Numbered from the stretch's first letter, positions 1 through 9,610 are shown. The stretch: 64,000 nt of DNA from CAVTQZ01 sp963737015 (GCA_963737015.1 CAVTQZ010000001.1:2356001-2420000); one strand, 5' to 3'. The notes: generated by a model from the sequence alone, not told the origin. A program made the numbers and translations.

Positions 1-1404
1 AACAGGCGGGATACCGCGCGTGTCTGCGATGCAGACCCGACGCGGCACCCGGCTCGCCGGAGTGGCTCGGGCGCAAGGACCTCGCGTCGCGGGCCGTGAA
101 GATGGTGATGGACGGCACCGTCGACAGGGAGGGCGTCTCGGGGCTCGCAAGACGCCTCGGCTACGGCGAGCGCCAACTGCACAGGCTTCTCGTCGCGGAA
201 GTTGGTACCGGCGCGCTCTCGCTCGCGAGCTCAGAGGGCGCAGACAGCGCGCGTGCTGCTCGAGACCACCGCGCTCTCGGTCGCACAGGTCGCGTTCGGA
301 GCGGGCTTCTCGAGCGTCCGCCAATTCAACGACACGGTCAAGCAGATCTTCGGCCGGACCCCGACCGAGCTCAGGCGCGCATTGTCGAGATCGCAGCGGG
401 CTCGACCCGGCTCCGATGGTCCCTTCGGCCGGCCGTTCCAGACGATCCCGCTCCGTCTCGCATATCGCGATCCTTTCGCAGCGAGTGAGTTGCTCGGGTT
501 CCTTGGAGCGCGGGCAGTGGGGGGGATCGAGTCATACGACGGGGCCGCCTACCGCAGAAGCCTGCGTCTGCCGTTCGGTCAGGGGACGGTCGAGCTCAGT
601 TGCGCGGACCGGTTCGTGCGCGCTGCGTTCAACCTGAGCGACGTCCGCGACCTCACCACCGCCGTGACCCGGACACGTCATCTGCTCAATCTGGACTCCG
701 ATCCGGTGGCCGTGGACGAGGCCCTGAAGGAAGATCGATTGCTGCGCCCCCTCGTCGTAGAGACCCCCGGGCGACGCGTCCCGGGTTCGGCGGACGGCTT
801 CGAGATCGCGGTCAGGGCGGTCGTGGGCCAACAGGTCTCGGTCAAGGGGGCCCGCAAGATACTCGGGCGGATCGTGATGGAAGCGGGAGAGCCCCTCGCG
901 GAGCCGTTGGGAACGGTCACCCACGTGTTCCCGGGGGCGCAGCAGCTGCTCGAGTCGATCGGCGCCAACCCCGCCGCGCTCGGCGTGCCCGAAAGGCGGA
1001 GGCGATCGATCGTCGCTCTCGCTTCCCAAGTGGCTGACGACCTCCTGAGCATCGATCCGGGCGCCGACGCAGAGGAGCTCGAACGTCGGCTCCTCGAGAT
1101 CGACGGAGTCGGGCCTTGGACTTCCTCGTACATGAGGATGCGTGCGCTCGGGGACCCGGACGCTTTCGCTCCGACGGACCTCGGCTTACGTCGGGCACTT
1201 GTGAGCCTCGGGTGCTCGGCCGATTCCGCTCGGTTGACGGAGATGGCACAACGTTGGCGCCCCTGGCGTGCATATGCGATGTGCCACCTGTGGTCGGTCG
1301 CTGCGCCGAGGGTCACCGACCCCATGAACCCGATGAGACAAAGACCGAGACAGAGACCCCTGGGCAAGGTGCCCGTAAAACGAAGAGGAGCAACTGCAGC
1401 ATGA
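1..1404 (+). CDS. alkA: Ada-AlkA type DNA repair protein (5'-partial, one frameshift)
   Basis: Bifunctional alkylation-damage regulator and DNA-3-methyladenine glycosylase II; the start lies upstream of the window. Frame 3 from base 3 shows the end of the Ada metal-binding domain (CLRC, then PDAAPGSPEW) and the AraC-type HTH (DREGVSGLARRLGY). The HTH continues in frame 1 (RAQRAQTARVLLETTALSVAQVAFGAGFSS), followed by the AlkA N-terminal domain and the HhH-GPD glycosylase core with LEIDGVGPWTSSYMRMR and the catalytic Asp region (DAFAPTDLGLRRAL). The frame changes near 225-235, where CTCGCGAGCTC appears to have lost two bases, so this is either an indel error or a broken gene. Its TGA overlaps the next ATG (ATGA), so the pair is translationally coupled. 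Confidence 0.85.
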
Positions 1405-2024
1405 ATCCGAACCTGACCACGACCTACCCTCTGATCCACGAATCATCGGGCGCCGCGCAACCGCACGCTGAGAATCAGCGAACCGGCCGGGTCGCGATCC
1501 CGACTCCGATCGGGATGCTGACTGTCGAGGGCCACGACGGGGCCCTGACGGGAATCGAACTGCCCGAGAGCCGCGCAAAAAGAGGCAGCCTTGGTCGCCT
1601 TTCCCCGACGGGCCGCTCCAGCCGGTCGGGCCAGATGGTGGACAGCACGCCTCCGGGATCGAAAGAGACACTTCCCGGCACTGTGCTCGAAGCCGTGCGC
1701 CAACTCGAGGAGTACTTCGACGGCGATCGCAAGGAATTCGATCTCCCTCTCGAGCTCTCAGGCTCGGCGTTTCAGAAAGACGTGTGGCTGCTACTGGCGC
1801 AGATCCCGTACGGCGAGACCGTCAGTTACGGCGAGCTGGCGATGATGGTCGGTCGACCCACGGCATTCAGGGCGGTAGGACAGGCCAATGGTGCGAATCC
1901 GATCCCGATCGTTCTGCCATGCCATCGTGTGATCGCGAGCGGCGGAACACTGGGTGGTTACGGCGGAGGGCTCGAGACGAAGCGGCGATTGCTCACGTTG
2001 GAGGGCGCGCACTGGAAAGAGTGA
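1401..2024 (+). CDS. ogt: Methylated-DNA--protein-cysteine S-methyltransferase
   Basis: Suicide repair protein of 207 aa that removes the methyl group from O6-methylguanine in DNA. The active-site motif PCHRVI is present (VLPCHRVIASGG), preceded by the HTH-like stretch IPYGETVSYGELAMMVGRPTA and followed by GGYGGGLETKRRLLTLEG, as in Ogt/MGMT. The N-terminal 100 residues are loosely conserved. The ATG at 1401 overlaps the upstream stop by four bases, giving a classic ada-ogt repair operon. The upstream Ada-type regulator probably controls it in response to alkylation, which is inference from the family. Confidence 0.93.
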   Translation: MNPNLTTTYPLIHESSGAAQPHAENQRTGRVAIPTPIGMLTVEGHDGALTGIELPESRAKRGSLGRLSPTGRSSRSGQMVDSTPPGSKETLPGTVLEAVRQLEEYFDGDRKEFDLPLELSGSAFQKDVWLLLAQIPYGETVSYGELAMMVGRPTAFRAVGQANGANPIPIVLPCHRVIASGGTLGGYGGGLETKRRLLTLEGAHWKE

Positions 2025-2077
2025 CCACGAGATACCTCAGGTCGACACATCATTCCCCCCATGGCGACCCTCGCTCG

Positions 2078-2494
2078 TCAACCGCTCGTTGAGCTCCAAC
2101 CCGACGCCGAGGTCGCGACGAGCACGATCGCCCCTGCGAGTGAGCCAGGATCCGCGTAACGGCCGTATTTCCCACTGAGCAGAGTTGCGAGCTCATCCGT
2201 GAGGGCGTTCGGCCTGCCCTGCCCGTGGAGCCTCACCCACCACAAGTCGTCCCATTCGTCGCTGTAGCGCTCCACCAGAAGACAGCAACGCGGATCGGCA
2301 TTCAGGTTCTCGATCCTCTGGAGATCCGTGCTGCGCTTCGGCTTCACCCGGTCGACGGGTATGACGATCCTCGGGCGGTCTACGGCAAACACCACCGGCA
2401 CCGCGTCGACACCTCGCACCCGGTGGATGGTGGAGAGAACCCCGTGGCGTGCAACCGAGAGACGCCGCCAGCATTCGGCTTCGTCGAGAATCAC
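2078..2494 (-). CDS. PPOX-class F420-dependent oxidoreductase
   Basis: Split beta-barrel flavin/deazaflavin-binding protein of 138 aa. The order of motifs (WRRLSVARHGVLSTIHR, VDAVPVVFAVD, KRSTDLQRIENLNADPRCCLLVERY, WWVRLHGQGR) matches the actinobacterial F420-binding PPOX group that includes Rv0121c-like proteins. The GTG start at 2494 has AAGGAG about 10 bases upstream. The substrate is unknown. It points away from the secreted-protein gene that starts near 2598. Use of F420 supports an actinobacterial host. Confidence 0.8.
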   Translation of the reverse strand: MILDEAECWRRLSVARHGVLSTIHRVRGVDAVPVVFAVDRPRIVIPVDRVKPKRSTDLQRIENLNADPRCCLLVERYSDEWDDLWWVRLHGQGRPNALTDELATLLSGKYGRYADPGSLAGAIVLVATSASGWSSTSG

Positions 2495-2597
2495 CGAGAC
2501 CCTGCTCCTTCCGCCTACCCCGAAAACCGTTCAAAGGAGACCCGATGGCTTCCGGCTGAACGATAGGAGGTGCCGCCCGGTAAGCCACGACGTGCGC

Positions 2598-3224
2598 ATG
2601 CCGACCCGCCGCATCGGTCTCCAGGCTCTTCTGGGAGGAGCCTGCGCGGTGGTGGCCGGCCTCCTCTTCCTCGGGACCTGGGTCTTCACCCGGGGGGAGA
2701 GCGCAGCGTCCGCGTCCGCGTCCGCGCGGACGTCGAATCGCACATTCAGCTGGCTCGTCCCGCAAAAGGCACCTGCGTCTTGGCACAGCGTCGCCCCAGC
2801 TTCAGGCGGGGCACTGCTCTACTTCCCCTCCTCTTTCAAAGTGGTCCACGCCGACCCGGGTGCCGTCTCGCTGGCGATCGGCACCACCACCGCGAGGTAC
2901 GAGGCATATCTCAATGTGACGCCCCGCGAAGGCGCGGAAACTCTGGGTCATTTCCCGGACTTCCGGCTCGACGTCCTCGACGACGACGATGTCGCCGTCC
3001 ACGAGGAAACGTCGACCACGAACGCCAAGTACAAGGGCGGTCGGGGTTCGTGCGTGATGGACGACTACGTGACCCGCGTCGGCTCCAATCACTACCGCGA
3101 GATTGCGTGTCTCGTCGTTGGAAGACACGCCGGTTACGTGATAGTTGCAGCCGTGCTCTACCGGGACTGGAACGCATTCGCACCGGTCCTGCGTAGAGAG
3201 CTCGAGGCGTTCGCGCTCGCGTGA
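2598..3224 (+). CDS. Membrane-anchored or secreted protein of unknown function
   Basis: A 208-aa protein with one N-terminal hydrophobic segment (about residues 8-28, ALLGGACAVVAGLLFLGTWVF), then a short Ser-Ala repeat coded by tandem GTCCGC units and a roughly 160-residue extracytoplasmic domain. I do not recognise the domain; it has a shape like lipoproteins that bind hydrophobic ligands or DUF-type stress proteins. A GTG at 2592 is an alternative start, and the nearest strong SD (AGGAGG, 2566-2571) is too far upstream to decide. Codon use matches its neighbours. Confidence 0.6.
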   Translation: MPTRRIGLQALLGGACAVVAGLLFLGTWVFTRGESAASASASARTSNRTFSWLVPQKAPASWHSVAPASGGALLYFPSSFKVVHADPGAVSLAIGTTTARYEAYLNVTPREGAETLGHFPDFRLDVLDDDDVAVHEETSTTNAKYKGGRGSCVMDDYVTRVGSNHYREIACLVVGRHAGYVIVAAVLYRDWNAFAPVLRRELEAFALA

Positions 3225-3375
3225 GCCCGGGTCGGCACACTCACGTCTGCGATCGGTCATGAACACAGCGGCGACCCGCTTCGTATCCATTCCCGTAAGA
3301 GTTCACCGGGCCGATTCGGGACTGCGGGATCACGGGTTACAACGATTTAAATCCGACGAGTTGAAGAGGAGAGCA

Positions 3376-3846
3376 ATGCGAAAAGCTGCATTTTCAATGG
3401 TGGGGCTCGTGGCACTCATAGCTGCTGCCTGTGGCACGGCGGCGTTGCCCTCGCATCATGCGCAGTCCACCAACCATTCGTCGCCGACCCGGGCTGCCAC
3501 CGCTGGTCAGAGCTCGTCCACGTCGGCGCCGAGCTCGTCTCCTACGACTGGCGCAAGCTCCGCCGGCTCGTCCGGAGCCACCTCACAGAACGGCGCCACC
3601 ACGGCGCACGGCTCATCCAGCGCAACGACAGGATCGTCGTCGCATTCGTCGAGCACGACACCCTCGACTCCGAAGACCTCCCCGCCGGCCAACGCGCCTC
3701 TGACCACGATGCCCAAGCCAGCTCCACCGACGACGAGTCCTCCCACCACCACTACGCCCCCAACCAACTGCATCCCGCAAAGCGGCGGTGGCGACGGAGA
3801 CGCGGACAACTCCGGCGGTCCTTCCGATGGTGACGGTTGTGTCTGA
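3376..3846 (+). CDS. Ser/Thr/Pro-rich lipoprotein, function unknown
   Basis: A 156-aa protein with a lipoprotein signal peptide (MRKAAFSMVGLVALIAAACG, lipobox ending at Cys19). A long low-complexity Ser-Thr-Gly-Pro region follows, ending in an acidic Gly-Asp tail with one Cys near each end of the tail. Such regions act as cell-wall spanners or are O-mannosylated in Actinobacteria (family knowledge). GAGGAG lies 5-6 bases before the ATG. No catalytic domain is visible. The membrane protein downstream starts one base after the stop, suggesting co-transcription. Confidence 0.7.
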   Translation: MRKAAFSMVGLVALIAAACGTAALPSHHAQSTNHSSPTRAATAGQSSSTSAPSSSPTTGASSAGSSGATSQNGATTAHGSSSATTGSSSHSSSTTPSTPKTSPPANAPLTTMPKPAPPTTSPPTTTTPPTNCIPQSGGGDGDADNSGGPSDGDGCV

Positions 3847-3847
3847 G

Positions 3848-4324
3848 ATGGCCATGACCCAGATCGACCGGACGGACACGGTTGCGCCGATCACGACCGG
3901 CTCGCATGCAGCGAGGAGGTTCTCTCTGGCCTCGACCGTCGTCATGGTCGCCGGCGCGGGCCTCGTCGCTGCCTCGGCGACCATCCACCTCCACCTCTGG
4001 CTTGCCGGCTATCGGCACATACACATAATCGGACCTCTGTTCGTCTCCCAGGCCGTCACCGGTTACGTCATCGCTCTCGCGGTCGCAGGTACGCGGAGAA
4101 TCCTCCCGGCTGCGATCGGCACACTTTTCCTGCTCGGCACGATCGGCGGGTTGCTGATGAGCGCCTGGTTCGGTCTCTTCGGATTCCACGACAGTTTCGA
4201 CGCGCCCTATGCGGGTCTGTCCGTCGTGGTGGAAGCCGTGGGGGCGGCGACGCTTTTGATCGCGGGCGTCCTGAGGTTCGCATCGTCAGGGCATCGACCG
4301 GGGCTGTGTTCCACGGCTGGTTGA
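3848..4324 (+). CDS. Small integral membrane protein, function unknown
   Basis: 158 aa with four predicted transmembrane helices (about residues 25-48, 58-80, 83-105 and 120-145) and a His-rich patch at the end of the first (TIHLHLWLAGYRHIHIIG). The ATG at 3848 is chosen because it directly follows the lipoprotein stop. Upstream in-frame starts would lie inside that gene. I do not recognise a family, although His-containing small membrane proteins with this layout are common in Actinobacteria. Confidence 0.65.
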   Translation: MAMTQIDRTDTVAPITTGSHAARRFSLASTVVMVAGAGLVAASATIHLHLWLAGYRHIHIIGPLFVSQAVTGYVIALAVAGTRRILPAAIGTLFLLGTIGGLLMSAWFGLFGFHDSFDAPYAGLSVVVEAVGAATLLIAGVLRFASSGHRPGLCSTAG

Positions 4325-4348
4325 CCACCTGGGCCAGAATCTCCGGAC

Positions 4349-5161
4349 ATGGAGGAGCCCGCTGGCCCGACTGATACCGGAGCTTCCGCTGTCCCGGGGC
4401 CGGCGAACGGCAGGGACAGCAGGGACAGCAGGGACGTGGTGGAAGCCATCCGTCGTTTCTGGGACGTGGACGCGTGGACATACAACAGAGCGCCCGGCCA
4501 CATGCCGACGAGCCGAGCGGTCCGCGCTGCTTGGTGTTCTGTGCTCGTGCGCACCCTGCCCGCTGCGCCGGCACGCGTGCTGGACGCTGGTGCCGGGACG
4601 GGATTTCTGAGCCTGCTGGCAGCGCGCCTTGGGCACCGCGTTACGGCTCTCGACGTCTCGCCGAAGATGCTCGAAAAGCTCGAGCGAGCGGCACGAACCG
4701 AACAGCTCGACATCGAGGTCGTGGTGGGGCCGGCGCACCTGCCGCCGGGAAACTACGACGCCGTCGTAGAACGGCACCTCCTTTGGACGCTCCCCGACCC
4801 AGTCGAGGCTTTGAAGGCATGGCGATCCGCTGTGCCCATAGGCCGCTTGGTCCTCTTCGAGAGCATCTGGGGCAGCGTGGATCCCCTGGAGGCCTTCCGC
4901 TCGAAGTTGCGTCACAGCCTGAGGCGCATGAGGGGCGAACCGCCGGACCATCACGACAGTTACGCGGCGCAGACCCGCAGCGCTCTTCCTTTCGGGTCCG
5001 GCACGCCGCCCGACGCGGTCGTGGATGCTGTCCTCTCCGCGGGCTGGTCGAGACCGTTCCTGGAGCGTCTAAGCGACGTGGAGTGGGCCGAGCGCACACA
5101 GCTCGGCTTGTTGGAACGTCTGCTGGGTGTACCGCCCCGCTTTTCGGTCGTCGCCAACTGA
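4349..5161 (+). CDS. Class I SAM-dependent methyltransferase
   Basis: 270 aa. The SAM-binding motif I (VLDAGAGTGFLSLLAARLG) and the acidic end of strand beta2 (VTALDVSPKMLEKL) are clear, as is the motif IV-like YDAVVERHLLWTLPDP. It matches the Methyltransf_11/25 group acting on small molecules. The N-terminus carries a short Arg-Asp-Ser repeat encoded by GGGACAGCA units. The substrate cannot be inferred, since neighbours are membrane and secreted proteins with no obvious pathway. Confidence 0.8.
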   Translation: MEEPAGPTDTGASAVPGPANGRDSRDSRDVVEAIRRFWDVDAWTYNRAPGHMPTSRAVRAAWCSVLVRTLPAAPARVLDAGAGTGFLSLLAARLGHRVTALDVSPKMLEKLERAARTEQLDIEVVVGPAHLPPGNYDAVVERHLLWTLPDPVEALKAWRSAVPIGRLVLFESIWGSVDPLEAFRSKLRHSLRRMRGEPPDHHDSYAAQTRSALPFGSGTPPDAVVDAVLSAGWSRPFLERLSDVEWAERTQLGLLERLLGVPPRFSVVAN

Positions 5162-5224
5162 CCCCGCCGGTCCACCGGCCGACCACTACCGTGGTCGGGT
5201 CGCCTCGTCTCAGAGGAGAGAGCT

Positions 5225-6265
5225 TTGACGGACCAGGATCCCGGCGCGTCCGGCCAGCAACCAGAGCCACCCCCGAACACCGGAAACGGTGGTCCAGGCG
5301 GATCGGGATCCGAGGTGCCCGGAGCACCTGCAAGTGGCGAGGATGGGGCTGGCGCACCTCGGTCACTGCCGGGACCGCCGCCCTGGCCCGAGCAACAGGG
5401 CCCTCACCCTGCGGACCCCTCCTACCGACAGGGCCCTGACCCGGCTGGTGGCTATCCGCCGGCTGGTGGCTATCCGCCGGCTGGTGGCTATCCGCCGGCT
5501 GGTGGCTACGGGCCCCCGAGTGGTTATCCGCCGGCTGGTGGTTATCCGCCACCGAGCGGTCATCCGGTCGACGGGTATCAGCCCCCTGCCTATCCGCAAG
5601 CGGGGCAGAGCGCTCCCTACATGCAACCCGGCTGGGCCATGCACCCGCCCCCTCCACCTCCTCCTCCGCAGCCCAACCCATACGGATGGCCCGGGGCCGC
5701 ACCGGGCCAGCCAGGGCAGTACCAGTACCCTCCGCCGCCCTATCCACCCGGGCCACCTCAATACGGATACGGATACGGCTACCCGCAGGTATCCGGCCCG
5801 CTCGACGGATTCGGCAGGCCCATCGCCAGTTGGTGGCAGCGGGTCGGCGCACTCCTGCTGGACGGGTTGGTCGCCGGAATTCCATCCGTGATCATCACCT
5901 CGATCGTCGGCGCTGCGACGTCGACGACTACGACACAGATAGACGGCACCACGACTACACACACGAGCGCTGCTTTGTGGGTGACCTGGGGCATCTTGTT
6001 GGTGGCCCAGATCCTCTACTTCGCGATCTTGGACGGACACAGCCAAACGGTGGGCAAAAGAGCGGTGGGAATCGCAGTACGTCACCACCGCACGGGCCAG
6101 CCGATCGGGTTCGGCCGCGCGTTGGGCCGATGGCTGATCTACTCGGTGCTCTGGTACGCCTTGCTGATCCCCGGTCTGATCAACGCTCTATCGCCGTTGT
6201 GGGACTCGAAGCGACAGGCTTGGCACGACCATGCGGTCGGATCGCTCGTCGTGAGGCTTCGCTGA
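5225..6265 (+). CDS. RDD family membrane protein with proline/glycine-rich N-terminus
   Basis: 346 aa. The first ~190 residues are a disordered Pro-Gly-Tyr region with GGYPPA repeats encoded by 18-bp tandem units at about 5440-5570. The last ~150 residues form an RDD domain (FGRPIASWWQRVGALLLDGLVAGIP, then GHSQTVGKRAVGIAV and GRALGRWLI) with three to four membrane helices. RDD proteins are proposed transporters or Na+/H+ antiporters, and the Pro-rich arm is usual in Actinobacteria. The TTG start at 5225 has GAGGAGAG upstream. Confidence 0.85.
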   Translation: MTDQDPGASGQQPEPPPNTGNGGPGGSGSEVPGAPASGEDGAGAPRSLPGPPPWPEQQGPHPADPSYRQGPDPAGGYPPAGGYPPAGGYPPAGGYGPPSGYPPAGGYPPPSGHPVDGYQPPAYPQAGQSAPYMQPGWAMHPPPPPPPPQPNPYGWPGAAPGQPGQYQYPPPPYPPGPPQYGYGYGYPQVSGPLDGFGRPIASWWQRVGALLLDGLVAGIPSVIITSIVGAATSTTTTQIDGTTTTHTSAALWVTWGILLVAQILYFAILDGHSQTVGKRAVGIAVRHHRTGQPIGFGRALGRWLIYSVLWYALLIPGLINALSPLWDSKRQAWHDHAVGSLVVRLR

Positions 6266-6285
6266 CACAGGCGACCGTATGACGA

Positions 6286-7194
6286 TCACCCGTGACCGAG
6301 TCCGAACCACGAATCCCGGTTCGGGAACAGAAATCGCTCCGTGACAAATCCCAGGATCCGGCGAGCCTGACCGAAGCGCTCCGGTAGCTCACCTACTACG
6401 GCGGTGCTCTCGGGCACCGGTGTCGGGAGAAGCTCGAATGCGGCTCGGTACCAACGCCGTCCCAGCACCTCGAGCAGCCCAACTGCGCCGGTGTCGCCGA
6501 CGCCCGGCGCCGTGGTGTTCAGCTCGGTGCTTCGCCCACCCGCTCCTCTTTCGGTTCCGGCAGATCGCAGGAGGCGCCCCTCCTCTATGGGGCCGAAGCC
6601 ACGTCTTGCGACGTAGTCGGGGAATACACCCGTCAAGAACAGCGCCAGGTCACCGAGGCGCCGGAAGATCCCGGGACGCTCGGCCTCAGAGACGACCTCC
6701 AGCAACCCTGCAAGGCGTACAGGATCGAGCTCGGAGAACCTGTGTCTTCTCATCCCCCGCCTCGTCGGGATGATCACCGACCCGCTCGCCACCCGTGTGT
6801 AAGAAGCCAGCAACTCGGCGAGGAAGAACTTTCGCCACGCCGCGGATGTGAAGTCGCGCAGGCGCTCAACATCGAAGAGCGGCGTGCGACGGCCGGGCCC
6901 GATCCACTCTGCGACATAGCTCGTAGTTGCGAGCTCTGCAGCCGCCCTGTGAACCACAACCGCGAAGACCAAGAACGGCGATGCTGCACCAATCTGATCC
7001 CGTCCCGCCGGCACGAAGATCGCCTCGAAGACCCGTGGTAGCGCCAGAAGCTCGTCGAAGCCGCCGGGATGCTTCCGCAGGATCTCCTGCGCTGTCGCGA
7101 CGCGCGACACCAGTTGCCGCTCTCCCTCCAGCAGCCCGAGGTCGTCGCCACTCAGGTGGTCGAGATAGGCGGCAGTTATCTTTTCCAAGCTCAA
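6286..7194 (-). CDS. Conserved hypothetical protein
   Basis: A 302-aa soluble protein without signal peptide or membrane segment. It looks mostly helical, with conserved-looking blocks PRVFEAIFVPAGRD, WRKFFLAELLASYTRV and LGDLALFLTGVFPDYVARR. I do not recognise a domain. Start at 7194 is a TTG with no clear SD. It is convergent with the RDD gene, and the VOC gene that ends at 7222 is on the same strand just upstream, so it may be the last gene of the dinB-VOC transcript. Confidence 0.7.
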   Translation of the reverse strand: MSLEKITAAYLDHLSGDDLGLLEGERQLVSRVATAQEILRKHPGGFDELLALPRVFEAIFVPAGRDQIGAASPFLVFAVVVHRAAAELATTSYVAEWIGPGRRTPLFDVERLRDFTSAAWRKFFLAELLASYTRVASGSVIIPTRRGMRRHRFSELDPVRLAGLLEVVSEAERPGIFRRLGDLALFLTGVFPDYVARRGFGPIEEGRLLRSAGTERGAGGRSTELNTTAPGVGDTGAVGLLEVLGRRWYRAAFELLPTPVPESTAVVGELPERFGQARRILGFVTERFLFPNRDSWFGLGHG

Positions 7195-7221
7195 ATGTGA
7201 CTCGCGCAGCGCTCTCTCGTC

Positions 7222-7605
7222 CTAACCGCCACTGCCGTAAGGTCTGGTGATGATCTCGAGCAGATGACCGTCGGGATCCTTGAAGTAGACACCGCGTCCG
7301 CCATCGTTGCGATTGATCTCGCCCTTGCGAGCGAGCCCCGGGTCGGCCCAGTAGTCCATCCCGGTTTCGGAAATCCGATCAAAGGCGGACTTGAATTCCT
7401 CCTCCGTCACCAAGAAGGCGTAGTGCTGCGAGCTGATATCACCGGAGACTTCGTGGTAGTCGAGTGAAACCTCGTTTGCTGCTTCGACGACGAGGAACGG
7501 GCCGAACCTCTGCGGTGGCGCAAGACCGAGAACGTCGGCCAGGAACCGGGCCGAGACCTCCTTGTCTCGGCACCACACGATCGTGTGGTTGAGACGCACG
7601 GTCAC
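7222..7605 (-). CDS. VOC family (glyoxalase/bleomycin resistance-like) protein
   Basis: 127 aa containing a vicinal-oxygen-chelate fold: LNHTIVWCRDKEVSARFLADVLGL at the N-terminus and RGVYFKDPDGHLLEIITRPYG at the C-terminus, with the usual metal-ligand positions (H5 and the final E in LLEI). The GTG start at 7605 overlaps the dinB stop (GTGA) and has GGAGG seven bases upstream. Members are dioxygenases, lyases or resistance proteins; the specific role is unknown. Confidence 0.85.
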   Translation of the reverse strand: MTVRLNHTIVWCRDKEVSARFLADVLGLAPPQRFGPFLVVEAANEVSLDYHEVSGDISSQHYAFLVTEEEFKSAFDRISETGMDYWADPGLARKGEINRNDGGRGVYFKDPDGHLLEIITRPYGSGG

Positions 7606-8957
7606 AAATAGTCCTCCGATCCTCCTCGATCGTGAACGGATCCCGCGGCGCTCTTGCTCGTCTTGCCGCCGGTGGCCGACTGTACCCGGAGGTCGCGTTC
7701 GGCCAGCTCTCTGAACGCCTCTGGAACTGCTCCATCGTCCGAGAAGAACACGGGGGCATAACTGACCGCGTCGCGACCGAAGCGGTTCCTCACTGCATCC
7801 ATCGCCCTGTCGACGGACCACCGAGCGGCGCCGATGCGCGACCCCGGCCGGCGAGGACGAGGACGGGAGTCGACGGATTCGGTTGGATCGACAGGAAGTT
7901 CGAGTTGCAACGCCGATTCGTCCTCCAGGTTCGAGACCGAGACTGCCAGCAACGTGATCTCGCGCTCTCGAGGATGATCGGCCAGAGCCACGGTTGCAAG
8001 GTCGAAGCCCACTTCCGTCAGTGTCAACGTCGAGGAGATGCCGAAGGGAAAGCTGAGCGAACGGGTGACGGACCGCATCCCCGGAAACCGTACGCGCACC
8101 GTGACCGTGCGCCCGCAACGCTTGGCAGCCCTGAGCCGGCCGGCGACTCGATCGGCCAGATATGCGAGGGTGCGCCGTACGAGGTCGTCCGTCGCTATGT
8201 GCCGCCCGATGGCCGACTGCGCGCCCACTGAAGCTGCGCGGCGGGCGGTCTCCACCGATCTCGAATCGACGTTGGAGGCGAGAAACGACAGCTTCGTTCC
8301 GAGCGACTGCCCGAGGAGCCGTTCCAGCAAGTCCGTTCGGGACGATGCCAGTTCTCCGATCGTGTGTATCCCCGCTGAGTCGAGGCGCGACCGGGTGACG
8401 GGGCCCACGCCCCACATGAGCTCGACCGGGAGGGGTGCCAGAAACTCCCTCTCATGCTCGGGCTCGACGACCACGAGCCCATCGGGCTTCGCGACTTGTG
8501 AGGCGATCTTGGCCAGGTGCTTGGTCCTGGCCACGCCGACGGATACCGCCAGCCCGGTGACCTCGCGTGCGCGCCGCCTGATCTGAGCAGCGATGTCCCG
8601 GGGCGTACCGAAGAGGTGAACCGCCCCTCTCACGTCGAGGAACGCCTCGTCGATCGAGACCCGTTCGACGAGCGGTGTGAACTCCTCGAGGACGCCGACG
8701 ACTTCGTCGCCGAGGCGTTGGTAATCACGAAAGTGGCCCCCGACGAAGCGAAGGCCGGGGCACAGTTGCAGGGCCCGCCAACCCGCCATGCCGGAGCTCA
8801 CGCCGTAAGCCCTCGCCTCGTAGGAGGCTGCGAGGACGACACCTCCGCCCACGGCGACCGGAAGCCCCGCAAGCCTCGGATCCAGGAGCTGCTCCACGGA
8901 GGCGTAGAACGCGTCGAGGTCGACGTGAAGGATCGTCGCCGTCTGTCCCGCGGTCAC
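7602..8957 (-). CDS. dinB: DNA polymerase IV (Y-family)
   Basis: 451 aa. Translesion polymerase with the catalytic carboxylates in ILHVDLDAFYASVEQ (motif I) and VSIDEAFLDV (motif III), a palm/fingers region with SVGVARTKHLAKIASQVAKPDG, the HhH region (MWGVGPVTRSRLDSAGIHTIGELA) and a little-finger domain. The C-terminal ~70 residues are basic and probably flexible; no clear beta-clamp peptide is visible. It is longer than E. coli DinB (351 aa) but typical for Actinobacteria. Its stop overlaps the VOC gene start by four bases. Confidence 0.93.
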   Translation of the reverse strand: MTAGQTATILHVDLDAFYASVEQLLDPRLAGLPVAVGGGVVLAASYEARAYGVSSGMAGWRALQLCPGLRFVGGHFRDYQRLGDEVVGVLEEFTPLVERVSIDEAFLDVRGAVHLFGTPRDIAAQIRRRAREVTGLAVSVGVARTKHLAKIASQVAKPDGLVVVEPEHEREFLAPLPVELMWGVGPVTRSRLDSAGIHTIGELASSRTDLLERLLGQSLGTKLSFLASNVDSRSVETARRAASVGAQSAIGRHIATDDLVRRTLAYLADRVAGRLRAAKRCGRTVTVRVRFPGMRSVTRSLSFPFGISSTLTLTEVGFDLATVALADHPREREITLLAVSVSNLEDESALQLELPVDPTESVDSRPRPRRPGSRIGAARWSVDRAMDAVRNRFGRDAVSYAPVFFSDDGAVPEAFRELAERDLRVQSATGGKTSKSAAGSVHDRGGSEDYL

Positions 8958-9070
8958 CGCCGCCCAACATATGCCCGGGAGGGGTTGCTATGCGAACGTG
9001 TGTTCGTCCACGGAAGGCCGGGCTGCCCGGCCCGGAAAACCCTGGCCGTCTCCCGTGAGGCCGTCGCCCG

Positions 9071-9610
9071 TCAGGCGGCCCTGTACGCGAGGTACAGAAC
9101 GCCGTTTTCGAATTGCTCACTGCGGGCCAATGACCACTTCCGCGCCTGATGATCGAACCACCGGGGTCCGTCTCCAAGGGTGACGGGGTAGACGAAGAGG
9201 TGAAGCTCGTCGAGGAGCCCGTCCGCGATGAGGGCCCGGAGGAGGGTCCCACTGCCGCTCAGGTAGATCCCGCCGGATACTTCTTTCTTCACCTTGTCGA
9301 TGGCGCCCGGGCTGTAGGGACCGACGATGGTCGAGTTCTTCCAGGTTGTATCGCTGAGTGTCGAAGAGACGACGTACTTTGAGGTGTCGTTCATGAAAGG
9401 GGCGCCGGGGTCATCCTCCGCTGTTCGGGCCGACCACGCAGGTTCGAACATCTCGTACGTGTTGCGGCCGAGGAGAATCGCCTCACAGCCGCCCATCAGC
9501 TCGCCGATGGCGTTGCCGAACTGAGGGTCAAACCCGTACTCGAACGTCCAACTCGGTGTGTCGATGCTTCCGTCGAGCGTCGTGAACTCGTGTGCCCTTA
9601 TGGTCCCCAC
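9071..9610 (-). CDS. Dihydrofolate reductase family protein (RibD C-terminal-like)
   Basis: 179 aa. Pattern EFTTLDGSIDTPSW, EAILLGRNTYEMFEPAW, KYVVSSTLSD and GGIYLSGSGTLLRALIADGLLDELHLFVYPVTLGDGPRWF is the RibD-C/YyaP group of NADPH reductases. This group is distinct from housekeeping FolA, and substrates are mostly unknown. The GTG at 9610 is preferred over the ATG at 9673, because homology begins here and GAAAGG lies about nine bases upstream. Confidence 0.85.
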   Translation of the reverse strand: MGTIRAHEFTTLDGSIDTPSWTFEYGFDPQFGNAIGELMGGCEAILLGRNTYEMFEPAWSARTAEDDPGAPFMNDTSKYVVSSTLSDTTWKNSTIVGPYSPGAIDKVKKEVSGGIYLSGSGTLLRALIADGLLDELHLFVYPVTLGDGPRWFDHQARKWSLARSEQFENGVLYLAYRAA